From BOKV01 sp049289295 (lineage in GTDB: Bacteria; Pseudomonadota; Alphaproteobacteria; Rhizobiales; Rhizobiaceae): DNA of 64,000 bases. Shown in pieces: positions 18,553 through 27,601 of the stretch (positions are counted from its first letter, which is position 1; each line of letters begins with the position of its first letter). Position numbers and translations under genes: made by a program. The DNA is taken from assembly GCA_049289295.1 (NCBI GenBank), contig JBATLL010000102.1:122438-186437 (forward strand), read 5' to 3'. Under the pieces are notes generated by a model that worked only from the letters and a program-made list of their open reading frames with translations, did no database searches and was not told the origin of the DNA.

Positions 18553-19863
18553 TCACAGATAGCGGTTGACTATGTTCTCCAGCAGTTCCTGGCGGCCCGA
18601 TTGCGGCTTTGGATCGATGTCGGCCCCTTCCACCCATTCCGCGATCTGTTCAAGCGTCCGCCCGCCATCGAGCATCGCCTTTGCCCCGGGCTGGTTCCAG
18701 CCTGCGTAGCGTTTGGCGACATGCTCGCCCAGAACACCATCCTCGATCATGCGTGCTGCTGCCTTTAGCCCGCGCGCGCAGCAATCCATGCCGCCGATAT
18801 GCGCGATCAGCAGATCGTCCGGTTCGATGGACTGGCGGCGCAGCTTGGCATCGAAATTGGTGCCACCAGTCGTGAACCCGCCACCCTTGAGGATTTCGTG
18901 ATAGGCCAGCGCCATCTCCGGCACATTGTTGGGAAACTGGTCCGTGTCCCACCCCGACTGATAGTCATTGCGGTTCATGTCGATGGACCCGAAAATGCCG
19001 AATGCATTGGCAAGCGCAAGTTCATGCTCGAACGAGTGGCCAGCCAGGATCGCATGGCCCTGTTCGATATTGACCTTTACCTCGCCTTCCAGGCCATGGC
19101 GGCGCAGAAAGCCGTACACGGTGGCGACATCATAATCATACTGGTGCTTTGTCGGCTCCTGCGGCTTGGGCTCGATGAGGATCGCGCCCTTGAAGCCGAT
19201 GCGGTGTTTGTATTCGACCACCATGTTGAGGAACCGGCCCAACTGGGCATCCTCGCGCTTCAAATCTGTATTGAGCAGTGTTTCATAGCCTTCGCGCCCG
19301 CCCCACAGGACATAGTTCTCCCCTCCCAGGCGATGCGTGGCATCAATGCAGGTCTTTACTGTCGCAGCAGCAAAGGCAAAGACTTCCGGATCTGGATTGG
19401 TCGCAGCCCCTGCCATGTAGCGAAGGTGCGAAAACAGGTTTGCCGTGCCCCAGAGCAGTTTCACACCTGTCTCGGCTTGCTTTTGCGCAAGATAGTCGGT
19501 GATCACCTGCAGGTTGCGCGTGTTTTCCGCGAAACTGGCCCCTTCCGGGCGAACATCGGCATCGTGGAAGCAATAATAGGGAACGCCCAGTGTCGTGAAC
19601 ATCTCGAAGGCAACATCCGCCTTCAGACGTGCCGCATCCATCGTGTCGGCAAACCACGGGCGCTCGAATGTCTGGCCACCGAATGGATCATTGCCCGGCC
19701 AAACGAAATTGTGCCAGTAGCATACCGCGAACCGCAGATGATCTTCCATCCGCTTGCCCATGACCAGTTCGTCACGGTTATAATGGCAAAAAGCGAGCGG
19801 ATTGGTGCTGGCGGGTCCCTCATATCCGATCCTGGCAATGTCTTTGAAAAATCCGGTGCTCAT
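18553..19863 (-). CDS. xylA: Xylose isomerase
   Basis: A 436-residue enzyme, normal length for the family II isomerases. It converts D-xylose to D-xylulose. Diagnostic segments are YYCFHDADVRPEG (catalytic His), GGREGYETLLNTD, ILIEPKPQEPTKHQYD (metal Glu and Lys) and NIEQGHAILAGHSFEHE. It is the last gene of the xylFHGBA operon; its ATG overlaps the xylB stop (ATGA), so translation is coupled. Confidence 0.97.
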   Translation of the reverse strand: MSTGFFKDIARIGYEGPASTNPLAFCHYNRDELVMGKRMEDHLRFAVCYWHNFVWPGNDPFGGQTFERPWFADTMDAARLKADVAFEMFTTLGVPYYCFHDADVRPEGASFAENTRNLQVITDYLAQKQAETGVKLLWGTANLFSHLRYMAGAATNPDPEVFAFAAATVKTCIDATHRLGGENYVLWGGREGYETLLNTDLKREDAQLGRFLNMVVEYKHRIGFKGAILIEPKPQEPTKHQYDYDVATVYGFLRRHGLEGEVKVNIEQGHAILAGHSFEHELALANAFGIFGSIDMNRNDYQSGWDTDQFPNNVPEMALAYHEILKGGGFTTGGTNFDAKLRRQSIEPDDLLIAHIGGMDCCARGLKAAARMIEDGVLGEHVAKRYAGWNQPGAKAMLDGGRTLEQIAEWVEGADIDPKPQSGRQELLENIVNRYL

Positions 19864-21314
19864 GGCATCGCTCCCTTGATGGCCGGATACAGCGCAGTGA
19901 AACGCTCATAGGCTGCGGTGAACGCATCTGCGAGCGTGCTGTCCGGTTCGATTGTTTGTGCTGTGCGTGGTGGTGTGCAAACGGACTGCGGGTCGGCATT
20001 TTCTGCCGCGATCAAGCCAAGCCTTGCAGCACCGAATGCCGCGCCGAAATCGCCGTCCGCGGGAATGTCTACCGGCATAGCAAGGGCGCTGGCCAGCGCC
20101 TTCAGCCAATAGCGTGACCGCGAACCACCGCCCACGGCTGTGACCCGCTCCACGGTCGTGCCCGCGCGTTCCAGTGCCACCAGATTATCGCGAAACGCAA
20201 AGCAGACGCCTTCGAGCACTGCCCGCGTCATTGCCTTGCGGTCACTCTCATGACCAATGCCGGCAAACACACCACGAATGACCGCATCATTGTGCGGCGT
20301 GCGCTCGCCAGAAAGGTAGGGAAGAAAAGTCAGGCGGCCCGGTGCCTGTAGCGATTCACCCAGTTCCCGGCTCAATGTCTCAGCCGGCGTGGACGTCAGT
20401 TCAGCCAGCCAGTTCAGCGCATCGGTTGCCGACAGGATCACGCCCATCTGGTGCCACCGACCCGGCAGGGCATGGCAGAATGTGTGAACGGCACTTGCCG
20501 GGTTGGGCAGATATTCCCCGTTTGCCGCAAAAAGCACGCCCGATGTTCCAAGCGACGCGAAAGCCGAGCCGCTGGCAATCGTACCCATGCCGACCGCAGA
20601 GGCTGCATTGTCTCCCGCACCTCCGGCAATCACGACATTGGCACCCATCCCCCATCGTGCTGCCAGTGCCGGATGAAGCCGGCCAGCCGGTTGTGTGCCC
20701 TCGACAAGTTCGGGCATGTGCGAAAGGCCGAGGTCGCAGGCGGCCAGCAGTTCTTCATTCCAGCCGCGCTTTTCCGTGTCGAGCCAGGAAGTGCCAGCCG
20801 AATCGGACATGTCCGAAATGTGCTCGCCTGAAAGCCACAGGCGCAGATAGTCCTTTGGCAGCAGGACCTTGGCCACATTGACGAAGATTTCGGGTTCGTT
20901 GCGTGCCACCCAGACGAGTTTGGGTGCCGTGAACCCCGGAAACACGATGTTGCCGGTGTACTTGCGAAACCGCCAGTCTGAATCGAGATCAGCCGCTTCT
21001 GCGTGTGCCCGCGTATCATTCCACAGGATGCAGGGACGCAAGGCCTTGTCTGCCCGGTCGAGAACTGTCGCACCGTGCATCTGGCCCGACAGGCCAATGC
21101 CTTTCACTGCAGACAATTCTTTTGCGTGGGAGGCCTTGAGAGCATCGAGAACAATTGTGCAGGCCTGTGTCCAGCTTTCCGGATCCTGCTCGCTCCAGCC
21201 TGGTTGCGGGCGCGATACGCTCAGCGGCGCAGTCGCTTCTCCAACCTTGACCTGGTTTGCATCGATCAGCAGCGCCTTGAGGCCGGAGGTTCCAAGATCA
21301 AGCCCCAGATACAT
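19860..21314 (-). CDS. xylB: Xylulokinase
   Basis: A 484-residue FGGY-family sugar kinase that phosphorylates D-xylulose. It begins with the ATP phosphate loop MYLGLDLGTSGLKALL; GLSGQMHGATVLD, WNDTRAHAEA and FLPYLSGERTPHND are typical of xylulokinases, and AVGGGSRSRYWLKA is the adenosine motif. The ATG at 21314 has AGGA upstream and gives the standard N-terminus; an in-frame start 19 codons earlier would overlap xylG. It lies 4 bases after xylG and overlaps xylA. Confidence 0.96.
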   Translation of the reverse strand: MYLGLDLGTSGLKALLIDANQVKVGEATAPLSVSRPQPGWSEQDPESWTQACTIVLDALKASHAKELSAVKGIGLSGQMHGATVLDRADKALRPCILWNDTRAHAEAADLDSDWRFRKYTGNIVFPGFTAPKLVWVARNEPEIFVNVAKVLLPKDYLRLWLSGEHISDMSDSAGTSWLDTEKRGWNEELLAACDLGLSHMPELVEGTQPAGRLHPALAARWGMGANVVIAGGAGDNAASAVGMGTIASGSAFASLGTSGVLFAANGEYLPNPASAVHTFCHALPGRWHQMGVILSATDALNWLAELTSTPAETLSRELGESLQAPGRLTFLPYLSGERTPHNDAVIRGVFAGIGHESDRKAMTRAVLEGVCFAFRDNLVALERAGTTVERVTAVGGGSRSRYWLKALASALAMPVDIPADGDFGAAFGAARLGLIAAENADPQSVCTPPRTAQTIEPDSTLADAFTAAYERFTALYPAIKGAMP

Positions 21315-21318
21315 GACA

Positions 21319-22137
21319 CTATTCCTGCATGGCTCCCGGACCCGGGGTCGCGCCAGGTGGACACTTGCCAAGAATGATCATGCCGAGCACTTCGTCCTTG
21401 GTTACATCGCTGGTGCTTGCACTGCCGACGACCTGCCCGTTCTTCATCACGAAAACCCGGTCCGCCAGGTCGAAGACATCGTGAATGTCATGGCTGATGA
21501 GGAAGATGCCGATGCCGTCTTTCTTCAGTTCCTTGATGAGCTCACCGACCTGGGCCGTCTCCTGTGGACCAAGCGCCGCCGTCGGCTCGTCCATGATCAG
21601 GATCCGCGCATTGAAAAGGATTGCCCTTGCGATCGCGACAGACTGGCGCTGACCACCCGACAGCGACTTGACCGGGTCCTTGAAACGCCGGAAATTCGGA
21701 TTGAGGCGGCCCATGACCTTGCGCGCTTCGGCTTCCATCGCACCATCATCTAGGGTTCCCCAACGGGTACGCAATTCCCTGCCCAGGAACAGGTTTGCCG
21801 CTGCATCGACATTGTCCGCCAGTGCCAGCGTCTGGTAGATCGTCTCGATGCCATAATCCTTGGCGTCGCGCGGATTGGCAATGTGAACGCTTTCGCCGTT
21901 GATCTCGATATCGCCATGATCACGCGGATAGGCACCAGAGAGTATCTTGATGAGGGTGGATTTGCCGGCACCGTTGTGGCCGAGCAGCCCCACCACCTCT
22001 CCGGGGTAAAGATCGACGGAAGCATGATCCACCGCCTTGATCCCGCCAAAGGCAATCGAAATGTCACGCATCTCGACCAGGGGTGTCTGTCCTGCACGGG
22101 AAATCGAAGCAGGCTTTGCCTTGAGTTTCGCAGCCAT
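21319..22137 (-). CDS. xylG: Xylose ABC transporter ATP-binding protein, single-domain type
   Basis: A 272-residue ATPase with Walker A GHNGAGKST (residues 53-61), signature LSGGQRQSVAIARA, Walker B ILIMDEPTAALGP and H-loop ISHDIHD. It belongs to the sugar (CUT2) class, whose ATPases normally have two fused nucleotide-binding domains of about 500 residues; this one has only one and must act as a homodimer, as in the FrcA-type fructose systems of rhizobia. It lies between xylH and xylB with short spacers. Confidence 0.9.
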   Translation of the reverse strand: MAAKLKAKPASISRAGQTPLVEMRDISIAFGGIKAVDHASVDLYPGEVVGLLGHNGAGKSTLIKILSGAYPRDHGDIEINGESVHIANPRDAKDYGIETIYQTLALADNVDAAANLFLGRELRTRWGTLDDGAMEAEARKVMGRLNPNFRRFKDPVKSLSGGQRQSVAIARAILFNARILIMDEPTAALGPQETAQVGELIKELKKDGIGIFLISHDIHDVFDLADRVFVMKNGQVVGSASTSDVTKDEVLGMIILGKCPPGATPGPGAMQE

Positions 22138-22146
22138 GGTCCCCTC

Positions 22147-23487
22147 CTACCTTGAACGACGCCGGTACACGATGTCGACGAACACCGCGATGACGAGAAC
22201 CGACCCGACAACGATCTGTTGCATGGCCGCATCGAAGCCGATCAGCACCATGCCGGTCTGCAGCGACTGCATCACGAGAGCGCCAAGGATGGCCCCGTAG
22301 ATCGTGCCGATGCCTCCGCCGAGCGACGTGCCGCCAATGACGGCCGATGCGATGACATAGAGTTCGTCAAGTGTTCCAAGCGCGTTTGTCGCCGAATTGA
22401 GGCGTGCGCTGGCGACCACCGCCGACAGGCCGCAAAGGAAACCCATCAACGCGAAAATCTTCACCGTCACGAAGCGCGTGTTGATACCGGCAAGTTCCGC
22501 GGCTTCCGGATTGCCGCCGATGGCAAAGACATAGCGCCCGAAGCGGGTGCGTGTTGCCAGGAACGTGACGGCAATGCCAACGCCGATGAGAATGAGAACA
22601 GGAATGGCGAAGCCGTGGCTGATGAACAGGCCCTCCGGCGGCACCTCGATACCATTCTTCTGGGCAAACTGGTTCACGATGCCCTTTGGCCATGGATAGG
22701 CATTGACCAGTGTGACAAAGCCGATGACCAGGCCGCAGCCAAGGATGGCAAGGAAGATTTCGGCCCACATGGGGCGCAGTGGAAACTGGAACCGCTTGCG
22801 CTGTACCCGTCCCGTAACAAGCATCGCAACGATCCCGGCACAAGCAATGAGGCCGATGACCCAGCTCGCCGTCGAGCCAACAGCACCGTATGGACCACCA
22901 CCCAGCAGCGCGAAAGTCGCATCCACCGGGGCAATGGTTTCACCACGCGCCACAAGGAAGGCGGCACCGCGCCATACCAGCAGCCCGCCAAGCGTCACAA
23001 TGAAGGCCGGTATGCCCAGATAGGCCACGAGCCAGCCATGGAACGCACCGATCGCCGTTCCTACGGCCATGCCGGTTGCAGCCGCGATGATCCATATCAG
23101 CGGATGCCCCAGGCCCAGATAGTGCGGGAGGATGTTGACCTGGACAACGCCCATGATGATCGCGGCGAAACCCAGGATCGAACCGACCGAAAGATCGATG
23201 TGGCGCGTGACGATGATCAGCACCATCCCCGTCGCCATGATGCCGATGGAGGCCGTCTGGACTGACAGGTTCCACAGGTTTCTGGGTGTCAGAAAGGCGC
23301 CAAAGCCGTTGACCAACGCGCCGTAAAGATGAAAGCCGACCCAGATCAGTGCAAGCGCACCGATCATGCCGAGCAGACGTGAATCAAGCTCGGTCTGGCG
23401 CAGGAAGCGCGTGAAAATTCCATCGCCGCCAGCCTCTTTCCTGATGACAGGTGCGGAAGCCGCTGGCCCAGATGCTTGTTCGCTCAT
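22147..23487 (-). CDS. xylH: Xylose ABC transporter permease
   Basis: A 446-residue inner-membrane permease of the CUT2 family, with about ten hydrophobic segments and the motifs SVGSILGFAAIIMGV, GGLLVWRGAAFLVARG and GGTSLGGGIGTIYGAILGA. The length fits XylH. The ATG at 23487 has a GGAGGG Shine-Dalgarno and is preferred to a start 15 codons upstream. It is separated from xylF by a 159-base spacer holding a strong hairpin. Confidence 0.94.
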   Translation of the reverse strand: MSEQASGPAASAPVIRKEAGGDGIFTRFLRQTELDSRLLGMIGALALIWVGFHLYGALVNGFGAFLTPRNLWNLSVQTASIGIMATGMVLIIVTRHIDLSVGSILGFAAIIMGVVQVNILPHYLGLGHPLIWIIAAATGMAVGTAIGAFHGWLVAYLGIPAFIVTLGGLLVWRGAAFLVARGETIAPVDATFALLGGGPYGAVGSTASWVIGLIACAGIVAMLVTGRVQRKRFQFPLRPMWAEIFLAILGCGLVIGFVTLVNAYPWPKGIVNQFAQKNGIEVPPEGLFISHGFAIPVLILIGVGIAVTFLATRTRFGRYVFAIGGNPEAAELAGINTRFVTVKIFALMGFLCGLSAVVASARLNSATNALGTLDELYVIASAVIGGTSLGGGIGTIYGAILGALVMQSLQTGMVLIGFDAAMQQIVVGSVLVIAVFVDIVYRRRSR

Positions 23488-23605
23488 TGCAAAAATCCCT
23501 CCAGCCCAGCGCGCGATGACACACGGGCACATGAGCCCGGCAGCGCGAACGCCCGTCCCCGGACAGGCTCTGGCATTATCCAGCCGAATTCAGGTGGCTG
23601 GCAAG

Positions 23606-23629
23606 CCTGCGGCGGTTTCCCGCCGCAGG
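23606..23629 (-). promoter_or_regulatory. Intercistronic hairpin between xylF and xylH
   Basis: A perfect 10-pair stem: CCTGCGGCGG (23606-23615), loop TTTC, CCGCCGCAGG (23620-23629). There is no T-run, so it is more likely an mRNA-stabilising or attenuating element that raises binding-protein over permease levels than a full terminator. Confidence 0.75.
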
Positions 23630-23646
23630 TATTGTTCCATTCAGGT

Positions 23647-24675
23647 TCAGCAGCCGTTGACGCCGGCCATTGCACCTTCGCAGACCTTTTCCTTGGCAAT
23701 GTGGCCAGCTTCGATCACCACGGAGATATTGTCCTTGGTAACCGGGGTTGGCGCGAGGAAGATCGCTGTCATTTCAACGCCCTTCTCACCGCCGGACCAC
23801 TTCACGGCATCCGGGATGTCTGCCATTGCCTTGCCGTCGGCAAGCATGGACGCGATATCACCGGCTGCCTTGCCGAGCTGGCGGGCATCTTTCCACACGG
23901 AAACGGTCTGCGTACCACGCGCAACGCGGTTGAGCGCTGCATGGTCGCCATCCTGGCCGCCGATCGGAATATTCATGCCCTGTGCGGAAAGCGCTGCAAT
24001 CGCACCACCGGCCATGCCGTCGTTTTCGGCCAGAACCGCGTCAACAGCGTTGCTGTTGGCCGTCAGGATCTGTTCCATGTTCTTCTGCGCATTGTCCGGC
24101 TTCCAGCCATCGGTGAAAGCTTCACCGACAATCTTGATCTTGCCGGCGCTGACATCGCCACCGATCACTTCCATCATGCCTTCAAGCAGGAAGGCGGCAT
24201 TCGGGTCACCCTTGTCGCCCTTGATGATGGCATAGTTGCCGTCAGGCTTAACCGCCTTCACGGTTTCGGCGATGATGCGGCCCACGCCCTTGTTGTCAAA
24301 GGTCAGGTAGAAGGCGCGATTGTCTTCGATCAGGCGGTCATAACCCACCACCGGAATGCCTTCTGCCGCTGCCTTGTCGACCGCCGGGCCAACTGCATCC
24401 TTGTCAACGGACAGGATCACGAGCGCGTTTGCGCCCTGTGCAATGAGGCTTTCGACGTCTGTAAGCTGCTTGGCCGCGGATGCCTGCGCATCCGCTGAGA
24501 TATAGGTGTCGCCATTGGCCTCGATGGCTGCCTTCATGGCTGCTTCATCGGTCTTCCAGCGCTCTTCCTGGAAGTTGGACCAGGAAACGCCGATCACCTT
24601 GCCTGCTGCCAGTGCGCTGGACGCAACCGACATGGCGAGCATGGCGCCCGCGAGCGCCAGGACATGTTTCTTCAT
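23647..24675 (-). CDS. xylF: Periplasmic D-xylose-binding protein
   Basis: A 342-residue protein with a signal peptide (MKKHVLALAGAMLAMSVASS, cleavage near ALA-AGK at about residue 23). The mature sequence is of the XylF type: VIGVSWSNFQEERWKTDE, LIAQGANALVILSVDKDAV, DRLIEDNRAFYLTFDN, LAENDGMAGGAIAALSAQG. The ATG at 24675 has GGGAGGAA upstream. It is the first gene of the xyl operon, divergent from the ROK regulator. Confidence 0.95.
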   Translation of the reverse strand: MKKHVLALAGAMLAMSVASSALAAGKVIGVSWSNFQEERWKTDEAAMKAAIEANGDTYISADAQASAAKQLTDVESLIAQGANALVILSVDKDAVGPAVDKAAAEGIPVVGYDRLIEDNRAFYLTFDNKGVGRIIAETVKAVKPDGNYAIIKGDKGDPNAAFLLEGMMEVIGGDVSAGKIKIVGEAFTDGWKPDNAQKNMEQILTANSNAVDAVLAENDGMAGGAIAALSAQGMNIPIGGQDGDHAALNRVARGTQTVSVWKDARQLGKAAGDIASMLADGKAMADIPDAVKWSGGEKGVEMTAIFLAPTPVTKDNISVVIEAGHIAKEKVCEGAMAGVNGC

Positions 24676-24836
24676 AGCTGTTCCTCCCGGTGCATCGCGC
24701 ACCATGATTGAAAGCCGACACCCTTCCTTTCATGGAAGTCGTCGGCACCGGCGAGCCTCTTTAATTCGAGGTTCGAAAAAAAGAGTGACTCAAGAGCCGT
24801 GCTGTGTCAACATGAATTTCAGTCAGGCTAAATTAT

Positions 24837-24869
24837 TGCAATGCAACAACTTTTTTTGGTGCAATGCAA
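24837..24869. promoter_or_regulatory. Two TGCAATGCAA direct repeats in the xylF/ROK divergent region
   Basis: TGCAATGCAA at 24837-24846 and 24860-24869, 23 bases apart centre to centre, separated by an A/T-rich stretch (CAACTTTTTTTGG). They lie 44-76 bases before the ROK start at 24913 and about 160-195 bases from the xylF start. Two helical turns of spacing suits an operator pair for the ROK (XylR-like) repressor, though a third copy lies at 8926. Confidence 0.45.
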
Positions 24870-24912
24870 TATGGATCATGTCGGCGGCAACCCGCCGCAC
24901 GGAGGAGCACGG

Positions 24913-26175
24913 ATGCCGGCGATAGTTCGTTCGGATGACCTTCGTCGCCAGAATCAGCGGCGGATTCTGGCCGCTCTCAGGCGGTCGGGAACCCTTTCGC
25001 GCACCGAACTCAGTGCCGCCACGGGCCTCAGCGCCTCCACTGTCACTGCCATCACCTCAACACTGGTTCCAAACGGCATTCTGCTCGAAACACCGGGGCT
25101 TGATTCCGCCTCCGTTGACACACTCGCGCGTCGCGGAAGGCCGCAGGTGGCCCTGTCCCTCAATCCCGCCATTGCAAGCGTTGCCGCCCTCTCGCTTTCC
25201 CTGAATCGCGTTTCAGCCGCACTGATCGACTATCGCGGCTCGGTGATCTCGGAAAGCATTCGCCGCATCAACACCGGCAGTGCAACGCAGGAAATGCTGA
25301 AGGACGCACTCGCAGACGTGCTGCGCGATGCCATGGCCAACGCATCGGGCGAACCTGGTCCGCTGCGCCATATCGCAGTAGGTGTCCAGGGTGCCACAAG
25401 CGCCGATTCCGCCTCGATGCTCTGGTCCCCGATCACGACATGCACCAACGTACCGCTTGGCTCCATGCTGTCCCGGGAATTCGCGGTACCTGCCACACTC
25501 GCCAATGATTGCAGCATGATCGCGGAAGCCCTTCGCTGGAAATTTCCCGAGCGCTACGGCGACAGTTTTGCTGCCGTCCTGCTGTCGCACGGCATCGGCA
25601 TGGGGCTGTTCTTGCGCGGTGAGCTCTTTTCCGGCATCGGCTCGTCCGCAACCGAATTCGGACACATGATCCATATTCCGGGTGGCAATCTTTGCCGCTG
25701 CGGCACACATGGCTGCATCGAGGCCTATGCCGGGGACTATGCCATCTGGCGCGCGGCGCACGAAAAATCCGGCAGCCAGCCGCCTGCCGACACGCTGTCT
25801 GCAACAGACATGGCCGGGCTGGCCGAACGCGCACGGCGTTTCGATGGACCCGAAAGACTGGCCTACCGCAAGGCAGGCGAAGCAATCGGCTCCGGCCTTC
25901 GCAGCATGTTCGCGCTGTTTGACCCCTTCCCTGTCGCCTTTGTCGGATCGGGAGCCATTGCATTCGATGTCATCGAAAAGCCGATCCGTGATGCGCTTGG
26001 CAACCAGGCAGCCGGGCTGGCGACACCGCGTATCGAAATGCAGTGTTTTCCCGACGAGTTTCCTCTTTTGCGCGATGGTGCAATGATGAGCGCGTTGGTC
26101 CATCTGGACAATCACGTGTTTGGTTCAGGCGAAACGGCGGGCACGGTGCGGGAGCAGGATTATGCACGGGCGTGA
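24913..26175 (+). CDS. ROK-family transcriptional regulator, probable xylose repressor
   Basis: A 420-residue protein: an N-terminal winged helix (NQRRILAALRRSGTLSRTEL and SASTVTAITSTL, residues about 14-60) and a ROK sugar-kinase-like domain with the zinc motif CRCGTHGCIE and GHMIHIPGG. Divergent placement from xylF indicates a XylR-type repressor that responds to xylose. The ATG at 24913 follows GGAGGAG; an in-frame start 24 codons upstream would place coding sequence over the repeat pair. Its last 14 bases overlap the start of the di-haem gene, an unusual arrangement that would put those genes under the same transcript. Confidence 0.88.
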   Translation: MPAIVRSDDLRRQNQRRILAALRRSGTLSRTELSAATGLSASTVTAITSTLVPNGILLETPGLDSASVDTLARRGRPQVALSLNPAIASVAALSLSLNRVSAALIDYRGSVISESIRRINTGSATQEMLKDALADVLRDAMANASGEPGPLRHIAVGVQGATSADSASMLWSPITTCTNVPLGSMLSREFAVPATLANDCSMIAEALRWKFPERYGDSFAAVLLSHGIGMGLFLRGELFSGIGSSATEFGHMIHIPGGNLCRCGTHGCIEAYAGDYAIWRAAHEKSGSQPPADTLSATDMAGLAERARRFDGPERLAYRKAGEAIGSGLRSMFALFDPFPVAFVGSGAIAFDVIEKPIRDALGNQAAGLATPRIEMQCFPDEFPLLRDGAMMSALVHLDNHVFGSGETAGTVREQDYARA

Positions 26176-27601
26176 CAAATTTCGTACCGCTTTGATGGTT
26201 GCGACGCTTGGCGCGACCCTTGCCAGCACCCCCTTTGTGCCCGCTATCGCCGCAGACGCTTCCTGGCAGGAAAAGGCCATCGGGGAACATCTCGACATTG
26301 CCGATTTCGCCGGCACGCTCGACAAGCCGCGTTTCGACCGGCTGGTTAAGGCTGGTGAATCGCTGTTCGGCGCAAAGTTCACCCCTGCCGACGGCGTAGG
26401 CCGCCCGCTGGCAACCCAGGCCATCACACCGGTAAAGCGCAAGCGCCCCGCCCGTGACGCCTTCAACCGCACTGCCGGCATGGACGCCAATGCCTGTTCG
26501 AGCTGCCACAATGTGCCGAAAATGGGTGGAGCGGGCGATTTCTCGGCCAATGTCTTCGTATCCGAAGGGTTCACCAACGCGGACTTCGACAGTCTTGATC
26601 CGCAGTTTTCCAACGAGCGCAACACAAACCACGTCTTCGGGTCCGGCCTCATTGAACTGCTCGCCCGTGAAATGACGGCAGAACTTCACGCCATGCGGCG
26701 CGAAGCGGTGGAACAGGCGCGTTCCAGCGCAAAACGTGTCGAGGTCAGACTGGTTACAAAGGGCGTCGATTTCGGCAAACTGTTCGTCGATCCCGACGGC
26801 ATGATCGACCTTTCGGCGCTGGATGGCATTGATACCGATCTCGTCATCCGCCCCTTCAGCCACAAGGGCGTGATGACTTCCCTGCGCCAGTTTACCGTCA
26901 ATGCACTGAACCATCATCACGGCATTCAGGCTGTCGAGAGGTTCGGCGCGAGATGGACCGGCGAACAGGATTTCGACGAGGATGGCAAGCCCGATGAATT
27001 GAGTGAAGGCGATGTTTCCGCCCTGGTCGCCTGGCAGGCTTCGCTCCAGCCACCCTCCATCAAGGAGCCAGCCGAAACAGACTGGCGCAAGGCTGCAAGC
27101 GAAGGCAGCAGGCTTTTCGACCAGATCGGCTGCACTTCCTGCCATGTTCGCCAGTTGCCATTGTCATCGCTGGATTTTTCCGATCCCGGCCCCTTCGACG
27201 CTGCAGGCACGCTGCGCGCCAGTGATGTGGCCAACCCCACCCGATACCATCTCGCGCTGGCAGGCTGGGCGCAAACGCTCCAGAAAGATTCAGATGGGAA
27301 CTGGCTGGTTCCGCTTTTTGGCGATCTCAAGCGCCACCGCATAGCCGATCCGAGAAACGCCGCCTTCGGCAACGAGCTTCTTGCCCAGCGTTTTGTCGAT
27401 CGCGATGTATTCCAGACCACCGAACTGTGGGGCATCGCCTCCACCGCGCCATATGGGCACCGCGGCGACATGGTGACGCTGGATCAGGCAATCCGCGCCC
27501 ACGGTGGCGATGCGGCACCGGTAACGGCAGCCTACATCGCCCTGCCGGACGATGAGCGCTCCGCCCTTATCGCCTTTCTCAAGACACTGGTGATCGAATG
27601 A
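26162..27601 (+). CDS. Di-haem c-type cytochrome (di-haem oxidoreductase, DUF1111-like)
   Basis: A 479-residue exported protein. Residues 1-31 are a signal peptide ending in AIAA. Two haem c motifs are visible, CSSCH (112-116) and CTSCH (324-328), as in the putative di-haem peroxidase/oxidoreductase family. HRGDMVTLDQAI near the C-terminus is typical. It should be periplasmic and need the c-type maturation system. Its start overlaps the ROK gene by 14 bases and its stop overlaps the next gene (ATGA), so the two exported proteins are tightly coupled and probably work together. The electron donor and substrate are unknown. Confidence 0.85.
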   Translation: MHGRDKFRTALMVATLGATLASTPFVPAIAADASWQEKAIGEHLDIADFAGTLDKPRFDRLVKAGESLFGAKFTPADGVGRPLATQAITPVKRKRPARDAFNRTAGMDANACSSCHNVPKMGGAGDFSANVFVSEGFTNADFDSLDPQFSNERNTNHVFGSGLIELLAREMTAELHAMRREAVEQARSSAKRVEVRLVTKGVDFGKLFVDPDGMIDLSALDGIDTDLVIRPFSHKGVMTSLRQFTVNALNHHHGIQAVERFGARWTGEQDFDEDGKPDELSEGDVSALVAWQASLQPPSIKEPAETDWRKAASEGSRLFDQIGCTSCHVRQLPLSSLDFSDPGPFDAAGTLRASDVANPTRYHLALAGWAQTLQKDSDGNWLVPLFGDLKRHRIADPRNAAFGNELLAQRFVDRDVFQTTELWGIASTAPYGHRGDMVTLDQAIRAHGGDAAPVTAAYIALPDDERSALIAFLKTLVIE

